From the NCBI RefSeq assembly GCF_008033135.1, contig NZ_CP041335.1:2981925-3045924 (forward strand): 64,000 nt of DNA. The letters are read 5' to 3'. This DNA comes from Chitinolyticbacter meiyuanensis (GTDB lineage: Bacteria > Pseudomonadota > Gammaproteobacteria > Burkholderiales > Chitinibacteraceae). Below the pieces are notes generated by a model, which ran no database searches, was not told where the DNA came from, and worked only from the letters and a program-made list of their open reading frames with translations. The translations under genes and the position numbers were made by a program. Shown here piece after piece: positions 1-11,890 of the stretch; positions within the stretch are counted from its first letter, which is position 1; each line of letters begins with the position of its first letter.

Positions 1-150
1 CAGCGGGTGGGACTGCATCGCATCGCCGACCAGATGCCACTCCTGCCAGTCGCCCCGCAGATCGGGGTCGGCGGCAAGCCGCGACAGCACGGCCGCGCTG
101 TCATGCGCGTCCAGCTCGTTGTCGATCAAGGCAGACAACTGCTCTTTCAT
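1..150 (-). CDS. rseA: Anti-sigma-E factor RseA, N-terminal part (runs off the window)
   Basis: Only the first 50 codons are inside the window. They translate to an acidic, Trp-containing N-terminus (MKEQLSALIDNELDAHD..., then GDWQEWHLVGDAM) typical of the cytoplasmic RseA/MucA domain that binds and sequesters the envelope-stress sigma factor RpoE. In the family this is followed by a membrane segment and a periplasmic part, which lie outside. The ATG at 150 is 27 bases after the rpoE stop, so the two are very likely co-transcribed, as in most proteobacteria. The identification rests on the visible N-terminus plus context. Confidence 0.85.
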   Translation of the reverse strand, partial: MKEQLSALIDNELDAHDSAAVLSRLAADPDLRGDWQEWHLVGDAMQSHPL

Positions 151-177
151 GGTGGGTAACCCTCTTATCGTTCCGGT

Positions 178-789
178 CTACCAGCGCCGGTCTTTGCCGA
201 CCGAGTCGAGCAAAGGCTTCAATTTTGCCGAAATCGCCTCGCGTGCGCGAAAGATTCGTGAACGCACCGTGCCGATCGGACAATTCATGACGCCTGCGAT
301 CTCTTCGTACGACAGTCCCTCCATTTCGCGCAATGTGATCGCAGTACGCAATTCGTCGGGCAAGGTTTCGACGACCTCGTTGACGGTTCTGACAATCTCG
401 CGGTTGGCAAGTTCAGATTCAGGCGTAGTGTGGTCCGGCACCTGGGACGAGGGATCGAGCACGTCGCCCTCTTCGTCCTCGAAGTCAGCCAAAAGTTGCG
501 GACGCCGGCCCAGCGAGGCGAGGTAATTTTTGGCAGTGTTGATCGCGATGCGATACAGCCAGGTATAGAAGGCTGATTCGCCGCGAAACGACGGCAATGC
601 CCGATAGGCCTTGATGAAGGCCTCCTGGGTAACATCCTCGATTTCCGCTGGATCGCGGATCAGGCGGGACAACAGCCGCGCAATACGGCGCTGGTACTTG
701 GCCACCAGCAGCTCGAAGGCACGCTTGTCCCCTGCCTGGGCGCGGGAGACCAACTCCTGGTCAATCTCCCGGTCGGTGCGTTTCTCCAA
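178..789 (-). CDS. rpoE: RNA polymerase sigma factor RpoE (ECF sigma-24)
   Basis: This 203-residue protein is an extracytoplasmic-function sigma factor that directs transcription of the envelope-stress regulon. Region 2 is clear near residues 25-90 ([15 protein letters not shown], then [16 protein letters not shown] and the Trp-containing [15 protein letters not shown]). Region 4 follows near 130-185 ([23 protein letters not shown], then [12 protein letters not shown]), a helix-turn-helix for the -35 element. Length matches RpoE. It is followed by rseA and diverges from nadB, the same arrangement as in E. coli and many proteobacteria, which supports the assignment over other ECF factors. I did not find a convincing sigma-E autoregulatory promoter in the 172-base divergent region. 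Confidence 0.95.
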   Translation of the reverse strand: MEKRTDREIDQELVSRAQAGDKRAFELLVAKYQRRIARLLSRLIRDPAEIEDVTQEAFIKAYRALPSFRGESAFYTWLYRIAINTAKNYLASLGRRPQLLADFEDEEGDVLDPSSQVPDHTTPESELANREIVRTVNEVVETLPDELRTAITLREMEGLSYEEIAGVMNCPIGTVRSRIFRAREAISAKLKPLLDSVGKDRRW

Positions 790-914
790 AGCGTCGCTCC
801 GTTACTCGGCCCGTGCGACACGGGCTCTCTTATCGTCGTTCTTGCGAAAATGGGGTGGTACACCGCGAATTGCAAGTGCGTCGCCGGCCGCGACCCCGCA
901 GCCGACGGACGCTC

Positions 915-923
915 TGTTATATT
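915..923 (+). promoter_or_regulatory. Candidate extended -10 promoter of nadB
   Basis: TGTTATATT fits an extended -10 (TGnTATATT) 39 bases before the nadB ATG, in the region divergent from rpoE. No good -35 hexamer is seen at the usual spacing, which is tolerated for extended -10 promoters. Confidence 0.35.
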
Positions 924-961
924 CGCTTGCCTTCGCCTTCACCAGTGAATATGAACACGCC

Positions 962-2542
962 ATGCAGCAATTCGATGTCCTGATCATCGGCAGCGGTCTC
1001 GGTGGCATGACCATCGCCCTGCATCTTGCGGACCGGCTCCGCGTGGGTCTTGTCACCAAGCGCCAGCTGCGCGACGGCGGCAGCGGCTGGGCCCAAGGCG
1101 GCATCGCCGCGGTGCTCGACGGCCAGGACAGCATCGAGCTGCATATCAAGGACACCTTCGTCGCCGGCGCCGGCCTATGCGACCCCGCGGCCACCCGCTA
1201 CATCGTCGAACACTCGAAAGATGCCATCGACTGGCTGATCGCCATGGGAGTTCCGTTCACCCGTGATGACAGCGGCGAAACCAGCTATCAGGGCTATCAC
1301 CTCACCCGTGAAGGCGGTCACAGCCACCGCCGCATCATCCACGCGGCCGACGCCACCGGCGCCGCGGTGATCGATACGCTGGCACTCAAGGTGGCCGCAC
1401 ACCCCAACATCACGGTGCTGGAAAACCACATCGCACTCGACCTGATCACCGATCGCAAGCTCGGCCGCGACGGTGAGCGGGCCTGGGGCGCCTATGTCTA
1501 CGACATCGACGCCGACCGGGTGGAGACGGTGCTCGCCGGTCACACGGTGCTCGCCACTGGCGGCGCCGGCAAGGTCTATCTCTATACCAGCAATCCGGAT
1601 GTCGCCACTGGCGACGGCATCGCCATGGGCTGGCGTGCCGGCTGCCGGGTCTCGAACATGGAGTTCATCCAGTTCCACCCGACCTGCCTCTACCATCCGG
1701 ATGCCAAGTCCTTCCTGATCACCGAGGCGGTACGTGGCGAGGGCGGCATCCTGCGCCTGCCCGACGGTACCCGCTTCATGCCGCAGCACGACGAGCGCGC
1801 CGAGCTGGCGCCGCGCGACGTGGTCGCCCGCGCCATCGACTTCGAGATGAAGAAAGGCGGTTATGACTGCGTCTATCTCGACATCAGCTATAAGCCCGCC
1901 GCCTTCGTGCGCGAGCACTTCCCCACCATCCACCAGCGCTGCCTGGAGCTCGGCATCGACATCACCAAGGAGCCGATCCCGGTGGTGCCAGCCGCGCACT
2001 ACACCTGCGGCGGCCTGGTGGTGGACCTCAAAGGCCGCACCGATGTAGCCGGACTCTACGGCGTTGGCGAAGTGGCCTGCACTGGGCTGCACGGCGCCAA
2101 CCGGCTGGCCAGCAATTCGCTGCTCGAATGCATGGTGCTGGGCAAGGCCACAGCCGAGGACATCCTCGCGGCTACGCCAGTCGCTCTGCCCGCGGTGCCC
2201 GAATGGGATGAAAGCCAGGTCACCGACCCGGACGAGGAAGTAGTGATCTCGCACAACTGGGACGAACTGCGCCGCTTCATGTGGGACTACGTCGGCATCG
2301 TGCGGACCAACAAACGGCTGGAGCGTGCCCTGCACCGCATCACGCTGCTGCAGGGCGAGATCGACGAGTACTACAGCAACTTCCGCGTCGCCAACGACTT
2401 GATCGAACTGCGCAACCTCGTCACCACCGCCGAGCTGATCGTGCGCTGCGCGCTGGCCCGCAAGGAAAGCCGCGGCCTGCACTACAGCCGCGACTACCCG
2501 GGCATCCTGCAGCAGGCAGTACCGACCGTGCTTGCCCCCTGA
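962..2542 (+). CDS. nadB: L-aspartate oxidase NadB
   Basis: This FAD-dependent enzyme oxidises L-aspartate to iminoaspartate, the first step of de novo NAD synthesis, in the cytoplasm. The N-terminus has the FAD dinucleotide fold ([18 protein letters not shown]). The conserved [28 protein letters not shown] and [23 protein letters not shown] blocks of the succinate dehydrogenase/aspartate oxidase flavoprotein family are present. The C-terminal helical domain is complete. At 526 residues it is close to the usual 530-540. The frame is open far upstream, but the ATG at 962 gives the family N-terminus MQQFDV, so the upstream extension is rejected. nadA and nadC are not in the window. Confidence 0.96.
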   Translation: MQQFDVLIIGSGLGGMTIALHLADRLRVGLVTKRQLRDGGSGWAQGGIAAVLDGQDSIELHIKDTFVAGAGLCDPAATRYIVEHSKDAIDWLIAMGVPFTRDDSGETSYQGYHLTREGGHSHRRIIHAADATGAAVIDTLALKVAAHPNITVLENHIALDLITDRKLGRDGERAWGAYVYDIDADRVETVLAGHTVLATGGAGKVYLYTSNPDVATGDGIAMGWRAGCRVSNMEFIQFHPTCLYHPDAKSFLITEAVRGEGGILRLPDGTRFMPQHDERAELAPRDVVARAIDFEMKKGGYDCVYLDISYKPAAFVREHFPTIHQRCLELGIDITKEPIPVVPAAHYTCGGLVVDLKGRTDVAGLYGVGEVACTGLHGANRLASNSLLECMVLGKATAEDILAATPVALPAVPEWDESQVTDPDEEVVISHNWDELRRFMWDYVGIVRTNKRLERALHRITLLQGEIDEYYSNFRVANDLIELRNLVTTAELIVRCALARKESRGLHYSRDYPGILQQAVPTVLAP

Positions 2543-2544
2543 GC

Positions 2545-3708
2545 ATGCTCAGCACGCTCGCCATCGCCCACTACCGCTCGCTGCGCAGCCTGATCCTGCC
2601 GCTGGATCGGCTCAACGTGATCACCGGCGCCAATGGCAGCGGCAAATCCAGTGTCTATCGTGCGCTGCGGCTGCTGGCGCAGACCGCGCAGGGTGGCGTG
2701 GTGCGGGCACTGGCGCAGGAAGGCGGGCTAGAGTCCACGCTGTGGGCGGGGCCCGAGACGATCAGCCGCGCAATGAAGTGTGGCGAATCGCCTGTACAGG
2801 GCACCGTGCGGCAAGAACCGGTCAGCCTGCGGCTGGGGTTTGCCGGCGAGGACTACGGCTACGCCATCGACCTGGGCCTGCCGCCACCGATCCCGCCCAC
2901 CATGTTTTCCAGCGATCCGCAGATCAAGCGCGAAGCGATCTGGGCAGGCGCGTTCTACCGACCGGCGAGTGCGCTGGTCGAGCGGAACAACCATGTGGTG
3001 AAGCTACGCGACGGCCGCGACTGGCGGGTGCTGCACCGCGAGGTGCCGCTGTTCGACAGCATGCTCACTTACTGCGCTGATCCGCAGTCCGCGCCGGAAG
3101 TGCTGCGCCTGCGCGAAACAGTACGCAACTGGCGCTTCTATGATCACTGGCGCACCGATGCGGATGCACCGGCGCGGCGCCCGCAACTCGGCACGCACAC
3201 GCCGGTGTTGTCGGACGATGGCGCGGATCTCGCCGCCGCGCTGCAGACCATTCTGGAGATCGGCGACGATGCGGCGCTGGCCGCGGCAATCGACGACGCC
3301 TTTCCCGGCGCAACGGTCATCATCGAAAATATCGACGGCCGCTTCGTGCTGGCGATGCGCCAGCCCGGCCTGCTGCGGCCGCTGCGCGCCGCCGAGCTAT
3401 CGGACGGCACGTTGCGCTACCTGTTGCTGGTCGCGGCCCTGCTCTCGCCACGCCCGCCCCAGTTGCTGGTGCTCAACGAACCGGAAACCAGCCTGCATCC
3501 CGACCTGTTGCCGGCACTGGGCCGACTGATTGCCGCCTGCGCGACACAGACGCAGGTGATCGTGGTCTCGCATGCGGCAAGGCTGATTGCCGCGCTCACT
3601 CGCGAGGACGGCTGCAATGCGCTGATTCTGGACAAGACCCTGGGGGAGACGGTGATCAGCGGGCAAGCCGATCTGGATCGCCCCCCCTGGTACTGGCCCA
3701 ACCGTTGA
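2545..3708 (+). CDS. AAA family ATPase (RecF/OLD-like predicted ATPase)
   Basis: This 387-residue ATPase starts two bases after the nadB stop and is probably co-transcribed with it. It has a Walker A near residues 29-36 (GANGSGKSS), a long middle section, an ABC-type signature-like ELSDGTLRYLLLVAALL, and a Walker B written LLVLNEPETSLHP, with Asn where Asp is usual. A switch region QVIVVSHAARLI follows. This is the pattern of soluble SMC/RecF/OLD-like ATPases often annotated only as predicted ATPase. No nuclease (TOPRIM) domain is visible, so it is not a full OLD protein. The function is unknown. A role in DNA repair or defence would be a guess, and the link to NAD synthesis may be only positional. 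Confidence 0.8.
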   Translation: MLSTLAIAHYRSLRSLILPLDRLNVITGANGSGKSSVYRALRLLAQTAQGGVVRALAQEGGLESTLWAGPETISRAMKCGESPVQGTVRQEPVSLRLGFAGEDYGYAIDLGLPPPIPPTMFSSDPQIKREAIWAGAFYRPASALVERNNHVVKLRDGRDWRVLHREVPLFDSMLTYCADPQSAPEVLRLRETVRNWRFYDHWRTDADAPARRPQLGTHTPVLSDDGADLAAALQTILEIGDDAALAAAIDDAFPGATVIIENIDGRFVLAMRQPGLLRPLRAAELSDGTLRYLLLVAALLSPRPPQLLVLNEPETSLHPDLLPALGRLIAACATQTQVIVVSHAARLIAALTREDGCNALILDKTLGETVISGQADLDRPPWYWPNR

Positions 3709-3718
3709 ATCCGGTTGC

Positions 3719-4336
3719 TTAGCGCGGGCCGCTGTCCGCAATGCGCAATGGATCGGCCGGGGTGTCGGTGGCCGCCTCGACGGCCGGCACCGCAGGTGCC
3801 GGATTCACTGGCCCGACCTCGTCGACCGCCACGCCAGCAGGATTGACCACGGGATCGCTGCCATTGATGGCCACGCCATACACCATGAAGGGCTGGACAG
3901 TGGTCGATGCCTGATCCAGGCGATCCTGCAGCAAGGCGGCCTGCAACGGGTCAGGCGCTGGCAGCACGACGGGTTGCGGTGCTGCTTCGACCAACGCCTC
4001 GTTCAAGGCCGCACGTGCCGCAAGCGCCTGTGCCTCGGCTGGCGTCACGGCAGCAGTCTGCTCCGCCAAGGTCTCCGGGTCGGCGCCTGCCACGCCGCGA
4101 CTGCGGGCAAATGCGAGCGATGACAACTGCAGCGCATCGTCCTGCTCTGGCAGTTCGGGCGGGGCAGGTACAGCAGCAGGTGGTGGCGCGATTTCGTCGA
4201 CCGCATCAGCCGCTTCAGCCTGCTGCAACTCGGCCTGCGCTTCGACACGCGCCAACCGCGACAGCTCCAGCGCGTCCATCACCTCCAGCACGCTGCCCGG
4301 TTGCCGGTTCACTGCGGAAATCGGATCGACCGCCAT
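3719..4336 (-). CDS. Hypothetical Ala/Pro-rich acidic protein
   Basis: I do not recognise this 205-residue protein. The start is supported by AGGAG seven bases before the ATG at 4336. The composition is low-complexity: many Ala, Pro, Val, Glu and Asp residues, few aromatic or basic residues, no signal peptide and no membrane segment. The first 40 residues are predicted helical and look more ordered. A second more regular patch lies near residues 150-185 (PFMVYGVAINGSDPVVNPAG). It converges on the ATPase gene with a 10-base gap and is followed upstream by a cytochrome gene on the same strand. It is probably largely disordered and cytoplasmic. The reading frame is credible from the ribosome site and the lack of a better overlapping frame. 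Confidence 0.6.
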   Translation of the reverse strand: MAVDPISAVNRQPGSVLEVMDALELSRLARVEAQAELQQAEAADAVDEIAPPPAAVPAPPELPEQDDALQLSSLAFARSRGVAGADPETLAEQTAAVTPAEAQALAARAALNEALVEAAPQPVVLPAPDPLQAALLQDRLDQASTTVQPFMVYGVAINGSDPVVNPAGVAVDEVGPVNPAPAVPAVEAATDTPADPLRIADSGPR

Positions 4337-4423
4337 GGCGTTCTCCTGTAGAAGCCTTTTACCTTAGGTCGGCCCGCTGCAGCTGGAGTGCCCGATGCAG
4401 CAGCGCTGCACCGACAAACGGCG

Positions 4424-4720
4424 TTATTGCTTGAGCACCCACTGCGCCAGCAACTGGGCCTCCTCCGCCGTTACGCGCTGCGGTGGCATCGCGATTCCAC
4501 CCCAGTTGCCCTTGCTGCCAGTCCGGATGTGGCCCGCCAGGCGAGCAGCGGCGCCCTTATCCCCCTTGTAGCGCTTGGCAACGTCCGCGTACGCCGGGCC
4601 GACGATCTTGGCGTTCACGGCATGGCAGGCCATGCAGGCCTTCTGCGCCGCCAGCTTGGCCGGATCAGCCGCACTCGCCCAGCCAGCCACCAGCAGCCAT
4701 CCTACGATCAGATACCGCAT
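4424..4720 (-). CDS. Small periplasmic class I cytochrome c (c551/c5 type)
   Basis: This 98-residue protein has a cleavable signal peptide (MRYLIVGWLLVAGWASA) and a mature part of about 80 residues. The haem site is CMACH and the distal Met ligand lies in IAMPPQ near the C-terminus, with a closing helix AEEAQLLAQWVLKQ. This is the layout of monohaem electron-transfer cytochromes of the c551/c-8 group, which shuttle electrons in the periplasm to oxidases, nitrite reductases or peroxidases. The frame is open further upstream, but the ATG at 4720 has a purine-rich GGGGAGGGGAGC just before it and gives a proper signal peptide. The partner enzyme cannot be told from the context. Confidence 0.88.
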   Translation of the reverse strand: MRYLIVGWLLVAGWASAADPAKLAAQKACMACHAVNAKIVGPAYADVAKRYKGDKGAAARLAGHIRTGSKGNWGGIAMPPQRVTAEEAQLLAQWVLKQ

Positions 4721-4814
4721 TGCTCCCCTCCCCGGGCATCCCGCCCTTACAATGGCGGACTGTGCCCCGCCAGCCCCCGAGCTGCCTTGATCGCGGTCAG
4801 ACCGCCTAGCTGCC

Positions 4815-6230
4815 ATGGACTACTTTCCCATTTTCCTGAACCTGGCCGACCAGCCCTGCCTCGTGGCCGGCGGCGGCGACGTCGCCTTGCGCAAGGTCAC
4901 GCTGCTCGCCAAGGCTGGCGCGCGCGTCACCGTGGTCGCCCCCGCGCTTTGCCCGGCGCTTGCCGAGCTGGCGCTGTCCGCCAAGATCCACCACGTTGCG
5001 CGCGCCTGGCAAGCGAACGATCTTGCCGGCATGCGCCTTGCCATCGCGGCCACCGACGACGCGGTTGTCAACGCCGCGATCTACGCCGCCGGGGAAGCAG
5101 CCGGCGTGTCGGTCAATGCAGTCGATGCGCCGGCGCACTGCCGCTTCATCGTGCCAGCCATCGTCGATCGCTCCCCGTTGGTACTGGCGATTTCCAGCGG
5201 CGGCAATGCGCCGGTCCTGGCGCGCCAAGTGCGCGCCCGGATCGAGGCCTGGTTGCCGCATGGCTACGGCGCGCTGGCGCGTCTGGCTGGGGCCTTGCGT
5301 GAGCGGGTGAAAACACGCTTTGCTGATGAGCGTGCACGACGGCGCTTCTGGGAACAGGCACTGGACGGCCCTGCCGCCGAAAAGGCCTTGGCCGGCGACG
5401 AGGCTGGCGCCGCCGCGGTGCTGGAGGCCACGCTGGCGGCAAGCGACGACGCGGCGTTGACCCGTGGCGCGGTCTACCTGGTCGGCGCCGGGCCCGGCAA
5501 CCCGGATCTGCTGACCTTCCGCGCGCTGCGGCTGATGCAGAAGGCCGACGTGGTGCTGTACGACAACCTGGTCTCGCCTGCCATCATGGAGCTGGTGCGA
5601 CGCGATGCCGAGCGGATCTACGTCGGCAAGAAGGCAAGCAACCACGCGTTGCCACAGGAGGAGATCAACCAGCTGCTGGTGCGCCTGGCCCAGGAGGGCA
5701 AATCGGTGCTGCGGCTCAAGGGCGGCGATCCGTTCATCTTCGGCCGTGGCGGTGAGGAGATCGAGGAGCTGGCCGTGCACGGTGTCGACTTCGAGGTGGT
5801 GCCCGGCATCACCTCGGCCGCCGGGGCCTCGTGCTATGCCGGCATTCCGCTCACCCATCGCGATTACGCGCAATCGGTCACCTTCGTCACCGGCCACCGC
5901 CGCGGCGATGTCATCGAGCTCGATTGGGCGCGCTTGACCAACGATGCGGAAACCGTGGTCGTCTACATGGGCGTGGCACAGGCGCCGCGGCTGTGCGCCG
6001 AGCTGATCGCCCATGGCCGCGCCGCCGACACGCCCGCTGCGGTGATCGAGAAGGCCACGCTACCGACGCAGCGCACGCTGATCGGCACGCTCGCCACACT
6101 GCCCGCACTGATCGAACAGGCCGCCATCAAGCCACCCGCGCTGATCATCATCGGCCGTGTGGTCACGCTGCACGACAAGCTGAACTGGCGCGGTGATGAA
6201 ACCTCGCGACACCCGACTACATCGCACTAA
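4815..6230 (+). CDS. cysG: Sirohaem synthase CysG (trifunctional)
   Basis: CysG makes sirohaem from uroporphyrinogen III, the cofactor of the sulfite reductase encoded at 18.9-20.6 kb. Residues 1-150 form the precorrin-2 dehydrogenase/ferrochelatase part with a nucleotide-binding CLVAGGGDVALRKV. Residues about 215-460 form the uroporphyrinogen-III C-methyltransferase, with VYLVGAGPGNPDLLTFRAL, the LRLKGGDPFIFGRGGEE loop and a VVPGITSAAGA stretch. Length is 471 residues against about 457 in E. coli, so both halves are complete. It diverges from the cytochrome gene. It is not beside cysI here. Confidence 0.95.
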   Translation: MDYFPIFLNLADQPCLVAGGGDVALRKVTLLAKAGARVTVVAPALCPALAELALSAKIHHVARAWQANDLAGMRLAIAATDDAVVNAAIYAAGEAAGVSVNAVDAPAHCRFIVPAIVDRSPLVLAISSGGNAPVLARQVRARIEAWLPHGYGALARLAGALRERVKTRFADERARRRFWEQALDGPAAEKALAGDEAGAAAVLEATLAASDDAALTRGAVYLVGAGPGNPDLLTFRALRLMQKADVVLYDNLVSPAIMELVRRDAERIYVGKKASNHALPQEEINQLLVRLAQEGKSVLRLKGGDPFIFGRGGEEIEELAVHGVDFEVVPGITSAAGASCYAGIPLTHRDYAQSVTFVTGHRRGDVIELDWARLTNDAETVVVYMGVAQAPRLCAELIAHGRAADTPAAVIEKATLPTQRTLIGTLATLPALIEQAAIKPPALIIIGRVVTLHDKLNWRGDETSRHPTTSH

Positions 6231-6290
6231 CACGCGGTAGGTAGTTGTCCTTATACTCGGCAGTCCCGTCGGTTCGGAACCGGAGTCCTG

Positions 6291-7586
6291 ATGCGCATTG
6301 CGAGCTTTTCCCGTATGGGTGCCGCCGCCATGGTCGCACTGTCTGCCGTGCTGCTGCTGTGGCAGCACTTCGGCATGAATCGGGTGCTGCGCATCGACGG
6401 GCACGGCGAATTCCAGGTCGCGGTGTCGGACGATCGCAGCAACGGCGGGCAATCGGTCGCTACGCTCAAGCGCGATGATGGCGCCTTCGTGCTCGACTGC
6501 CAGTTGTCGGACAGCTACGAATGGCCGTTCTGCGAGCTCGGCATCACGCTGGCCGCGCAGCCCGAGGCGGGGCTCGACCTCTCGCACTTCGACAGCGTGG
6601 TGCTGCGCGCCGACTACCGCGCGCCCGGCTCGCGCAAGTTGCGGCTGTTCCTGCGCAATTTCGATCCGGCCTACGCCGACACTGCCAAGCCGGACAGCTG
6701 GAAGATCAATGAGATCAACTTCCGCCCCGAGCCTGGCGGCCAGTTGCTCGACATTCCGCTGCGCAATTTCAACGTGGCCAGCTGGTGGCTGGCCAATCAG
6801 GACATCCCGCCCGAGCATGCCGCGGTCGACCTGCGCCATGTGCCGCTGATCCAGCTGTCCACCTCCGGCCTCAAGGAGCCGGGGCAGCACACCTTGCGCA
6901 TCGATTACCTCGAATTCCACGGCAAGTGGTTGAGCCGCGAACAGCTGGCGCTGGTGCTGCTGGCGCTGTGGGTCGGCGCGAGCTTCATCACGCTGCTGTT
7001 CGACCTGCGTGCCATGCGGGCGCGGCTCAGCCGCAGCCGCCGCCGCGAAGAAGAGCTGCGTACGCTGTCGCGCGCGCTCAAGCTGGAAAACCGCGTGATC
7101 GGCGAAATGGCCAAGCGCGACCCAATGACCGGGGTGCGCAATCGCGCCGGTATCCGCGACGAGCTGTTCCGCGAGGCCGAGCTCGCCCGCCAGTCCGGCC
7201 ATCCGCTGGCGGTGATCTTCGCCGACATCGATCATTTCAAGTCGATCAACGACACCCACGGCCATGATGTCGGCGACGTGATCCTGAAGCAGTTTGCCCG
7301 CGAGACCGGCAGCCAGATCCGCAATGGCGACTACCTGGTGCGCTGGGGTGGCGAGGAATTCGTCATCATCTGCCCGGACACCTCGTTGTCGTCCGCCACG
7401 CTGCTGGCCGAGAAGATCCGCAGCCAGCTGGCGTCGCGCGCCTGGCACAACGGCCTCAAGGTGACCTGCAGCTTCGGCGTGACGGTGATGCGCGACGAGC
7501 CGATCGCCGACTGCCTGAAACGCGCCGACGAAGCGCTCTACGCCGCCAAGCGCAACGGCCGCAACCGGGTCGAAACAGCCGCCTGA
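6291..7586 (+). CDS. Membrane diguanylate cyclase with an extracytoplasmic beta-rich sensor domain
   Basis: The 431-residue protein begins with a membrane segment (about residues 10-26). A periplasmic domain follows to about residue 215, then a second membrane segment (LALVLLALWVGASFITLLF), a short coiled linker and a C-terminal GGDEF domain. The active-site motif is GGEEF at residues 353-357, preceded by RNGD five residues upstream, a product-inhibition I-site. It should therefore make cyclic di-GMP from two GTP and be feedback-inhibited. The periplasmic part is beta-rich with alternating VVLRADYRAPG, LRLFLRNFDP and TLRIDYLEFHGKW strands, resembling jelly-roll carbohydrate-binding modules (CBM11/CIA30 type). 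That resemblance is by eye. GGAG precedes the ATG. No target protein is adjacent. Confidence 0.88.
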   Translation: MRIASFSRMGAAAMVALSAVLLLWQHFGMNRVLRIDGHGEFQVAVSDDRSNGGQSVATLKRDDGAFVLDCQLSDSYEWPFCELGITLAAQPEAGLDLSHFDSVVLRADYRAPGSRKLRLFLRNFDPAYADTAKPDSWKINEINFRPEPGGQLLDIPLRNFNVASWWLANQDIPPEHAAVDLRHVPLIQLSTSGLKEPGQHTLRIDYLEFHGKWLSREQLALVLLALWVGASFITLLFDLRAMRARLSRSRRREEELRTLSRALKLENRVIGEMAKRDPMTGVRNRAGIRDELFREAELARQSGHPLAVIFADIDHFKSINDTHGHDVGDVILKQFARETGSQIRNGDYLVRWGGEEFVIICPDTSLSSATLLAEKIRSQLASRAWHNGLKVTCSFGVTVMRDEPIADCLKRADEALYAAKRNGRNRVETAA

Positions 7587-7602
7587 GCCTGCTGCCGGCC
7601 GG

Positions 7603-7630
7603 CTTGAAAAGCGCGGCGCCACACCCAGAT
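7603..7630 (+). promoter_or_regulatory. Sigma-32 heat-shock promoter of clpB
   Basis: CTTGAAA at 7603-7609, a 14-base spacer and CCCAGAT at 7624-7630 match the sigma-32 consensus (CTTGAAA, 13-15 bases, CCCATnT). Transcription would start near 7638, about 30 bases before the clpB ATG. Confidence 0.8.
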
Positions 7631-7666
7631 TAGTGAGCAACCACAGTCACATCAGGGTGAATCGCC

Positions 7667-10249
<2,583 letters not shown>

Positions 10250-10256
10250 CTGGTAA

Positions 10257-10280
10257 GCAAGGCCCCTGGCGGGGCCTTGC
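10257..10280. terminator. Hairpin terminator between clpB and the convergent receptor gene
   Basis: GCAAGGCCCC, loop TGGC, GGGGCCTTGC is a perfect 10-base-pair stem starting 8 bases after the clpB stop and ending 7 bases before the stop of the opposing gene. There is no long T tract on either strand, so it may act as a weak bidirectional terminator. Confidence 0.65.
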
Positions 10281-10286
10281 TCGCGA

Positions 10287-11870
10287 TTACAGCGAGCGCT
10301 CGAAGTGCCGGACCAGCTGGTGCAGCGACTGCGACACGACCGAGAGCTCGGCGGCCGCCTTGCCGACATCGTCGATCGACGCATGGTTGCGCTCGGCCAG
10401 CGCGCTCATGCGCTCCATATTGCTGGACACTTCGTGCGCCGCCTGCGTCTGCTGGTCGAGCATTGCGTCGATGTCGCGGGCGATGGCCTCGACGCCCCGG
10501 CTGGCCGCTTCGATCTGCGCCAATGAATCGGCCGAGGACTCGATCAGCGCGGTGCCATGCTGAACAGCCTGCTGCGCCGAGCGCATCACACCGGTGGCGC
10601 TGTGAGTGCGGGCCTCGATGGTGCGGATGGTGTCGGTAATGGTGACGGTGGACACACTGGTGCGCTCGGCCAGCTTGCGCACCTCGTCGGCAACTACGGC
10701 AAAACCGCGGCCAACCTCGCCGGCGCGGGCGGCTTCGATGGCGGCATTGAGCGCCAGCAGATTGGTCTGATCGGCGATCTCGCGAATGGTCTGGGTGACG
10801 GTGTTGATCGCCTGCACTGAGCCGGACAGCTCATCGAGCGCCCGGCAGGCCTCGTCGACCACGGCAACCACCTGGTGCGTCGCCTGCCGCGCCTCGCGCA
10901 TCTGTCCACCACCGCGGTCGGTCAGCGCCACCGTTTGCGTGGCATGGGCTGCGCTGGCGCGGGTGGCATCGTGGATCTCGCCAACCGAAACGGTCAACTG
11001 CTCCAGTGCAGCGGCCACGCCAGCCACCCCGTCCGCTTGCTGTTGCGCCTGATCCGCCAGCGCCCTGCCATCGCCCGCCGCGGCAGTCGCCTGCTGCTCC
11101 ACCCGCGCCGCCGCAGACACCACGTCGGCCATCACCGCGCGCAGGTTGATGCGCATTGCCTCCAATTGCAGCAATAGTCGGGCAAATTCCGCCGGCACAT
11201 GCGTCAGTACGCTGGTACGGAAATTCCCTTCGGCAAGGCCGGCAAACGCCGAGGACAGGATCTGCAGCGGTTGGCGCCAGCCCGCCACGAGCCAGATGCC
11301 GCCCCCGAACGCGGCCAGCAACGCCACGGCAGCAAGCGGCCAACGCGCCGCGGGCCAGAACAGCGCGGCCAGCAAGGGCAGTACGCAAGCTGCCAGCACC
11401 ACAGCGAGTCGCCAGTGCAAGGCCAGCGCCTGGGGCCAGCGCGTCGGCGTGAAGGCATGTGAGCCGGCATTGATTGCCGCATACAAGCCTTGTGCAGCAG
11501 CGATCTGCTCGCGCGTGGGCGTATTGCGCACCGACATGTACCCGATGTGCCTGCCCTCTTCCAGCAAGGGTGTGACGAAGGCCTCGACCCAGTAGCGATC
11601 GCCGTTCTTGCAGCGATTCTTCACGATGCCGCGCCAGGGCTGGCCCGATTGCACGGTGCGCCACAGGTCGGCGAACGCCGCCGCTGGCATGTCCGGATGG
11701 CGGACAAGGTTGTGCGGGCTGCCGATCAATTCATCGCGGGTGTAGCCGCTGATCTCGACGAAGGCGGGGTTGGCGTAGGTGATGCGGCCTTTCAGATCGG
11801 TCTTGCTTACCAGCGGGCGGCGGGGGTCGACCTTGACTTCGTGCTGGGTCACCGGCTCGTTGCGGCGCAT
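10287..11870 (-). CDS. Aer-like methyl-accepting chemotaxis protein (PAS sensor)
   Basis: The 527-residue receptor has a cytoplasmic N-terminal PAS domain (about 15-120; [27 protein letters not shown], then NLVRHPDMP). Two closely spaced membrane segments follow (about 150-195) with no real periplasmic loop. A linker and a long MCP signalling domain come next, with hairpin tip [24 protein letters not shown] near 370-395. This is the architecture of the aerotaxis receptor Aer, where the PAS domain binds FAD and senses redox state. The Asn-Pro-Ala-Phe and HPDMP motifs fit that group. It would signal to the CheA encoded at 38.8 kb. GAGGAGT precedes the ATG. Ligand identity is an inference from architecture. 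Confidence 0.9.
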   Translation of the reverse strand: MRRNEPVTQHEVKVDPRRPLVSKTDLKGRITYANPAFVEISGYTRDELIGSPHNLVRHPDMPAAAFADLWRTVQSGQPWRGIVKNRCKNGDRYWVEAFVTPLLEEGRHIGYMSVRNTPTREQIAAAQGLYAAINAGSHAFTPTRWPQALALHWRLAVVLAACVLPLLAALFWPAARWPLAAVALLAAFGGGIWLVAGWRQPLQILSSAFAGLAEGNFRTSVLTHVPAEFARLLLQLEAMRINLRAVMADVVSAAARVEQQATAAAGDGRALADQAQQQADGVAGVAAALEQLTVSVGEIHDATRASAAHATQTVALTDRGGGQMREARQATHQVVAVVDEACRALDELSGSVQAINTVTQTIREIADQTNLLALNAAIEAARAGEVGRGFAVVADEVRKLAERTSVSTVTITDTIRTIEARTHSATGVMRSAQQAVQHGTALIESSADSLAQIEAASRGVEAIARDIDAMLDQQTQAAHEVSSNMERMSALAERNHASIDDVGKAAAELSVVSQSLHQLVRHFERSL

Positions 11871-11890
11871 GGATACTCCTCGAACATGAG

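Noticed and set aside
611..961. 117-codon N-terminal extension of nadB
   Set aside because: It overlaps rpoE on the other strand and has no homology to aspartate oxidase; the ATG at 962 gives the normal N-terminus.
3709..3718. Terminator between the ATPase and the convergent hypothetical gene
   Set aside because: The gap is only 10 bases and holds no hairpin.
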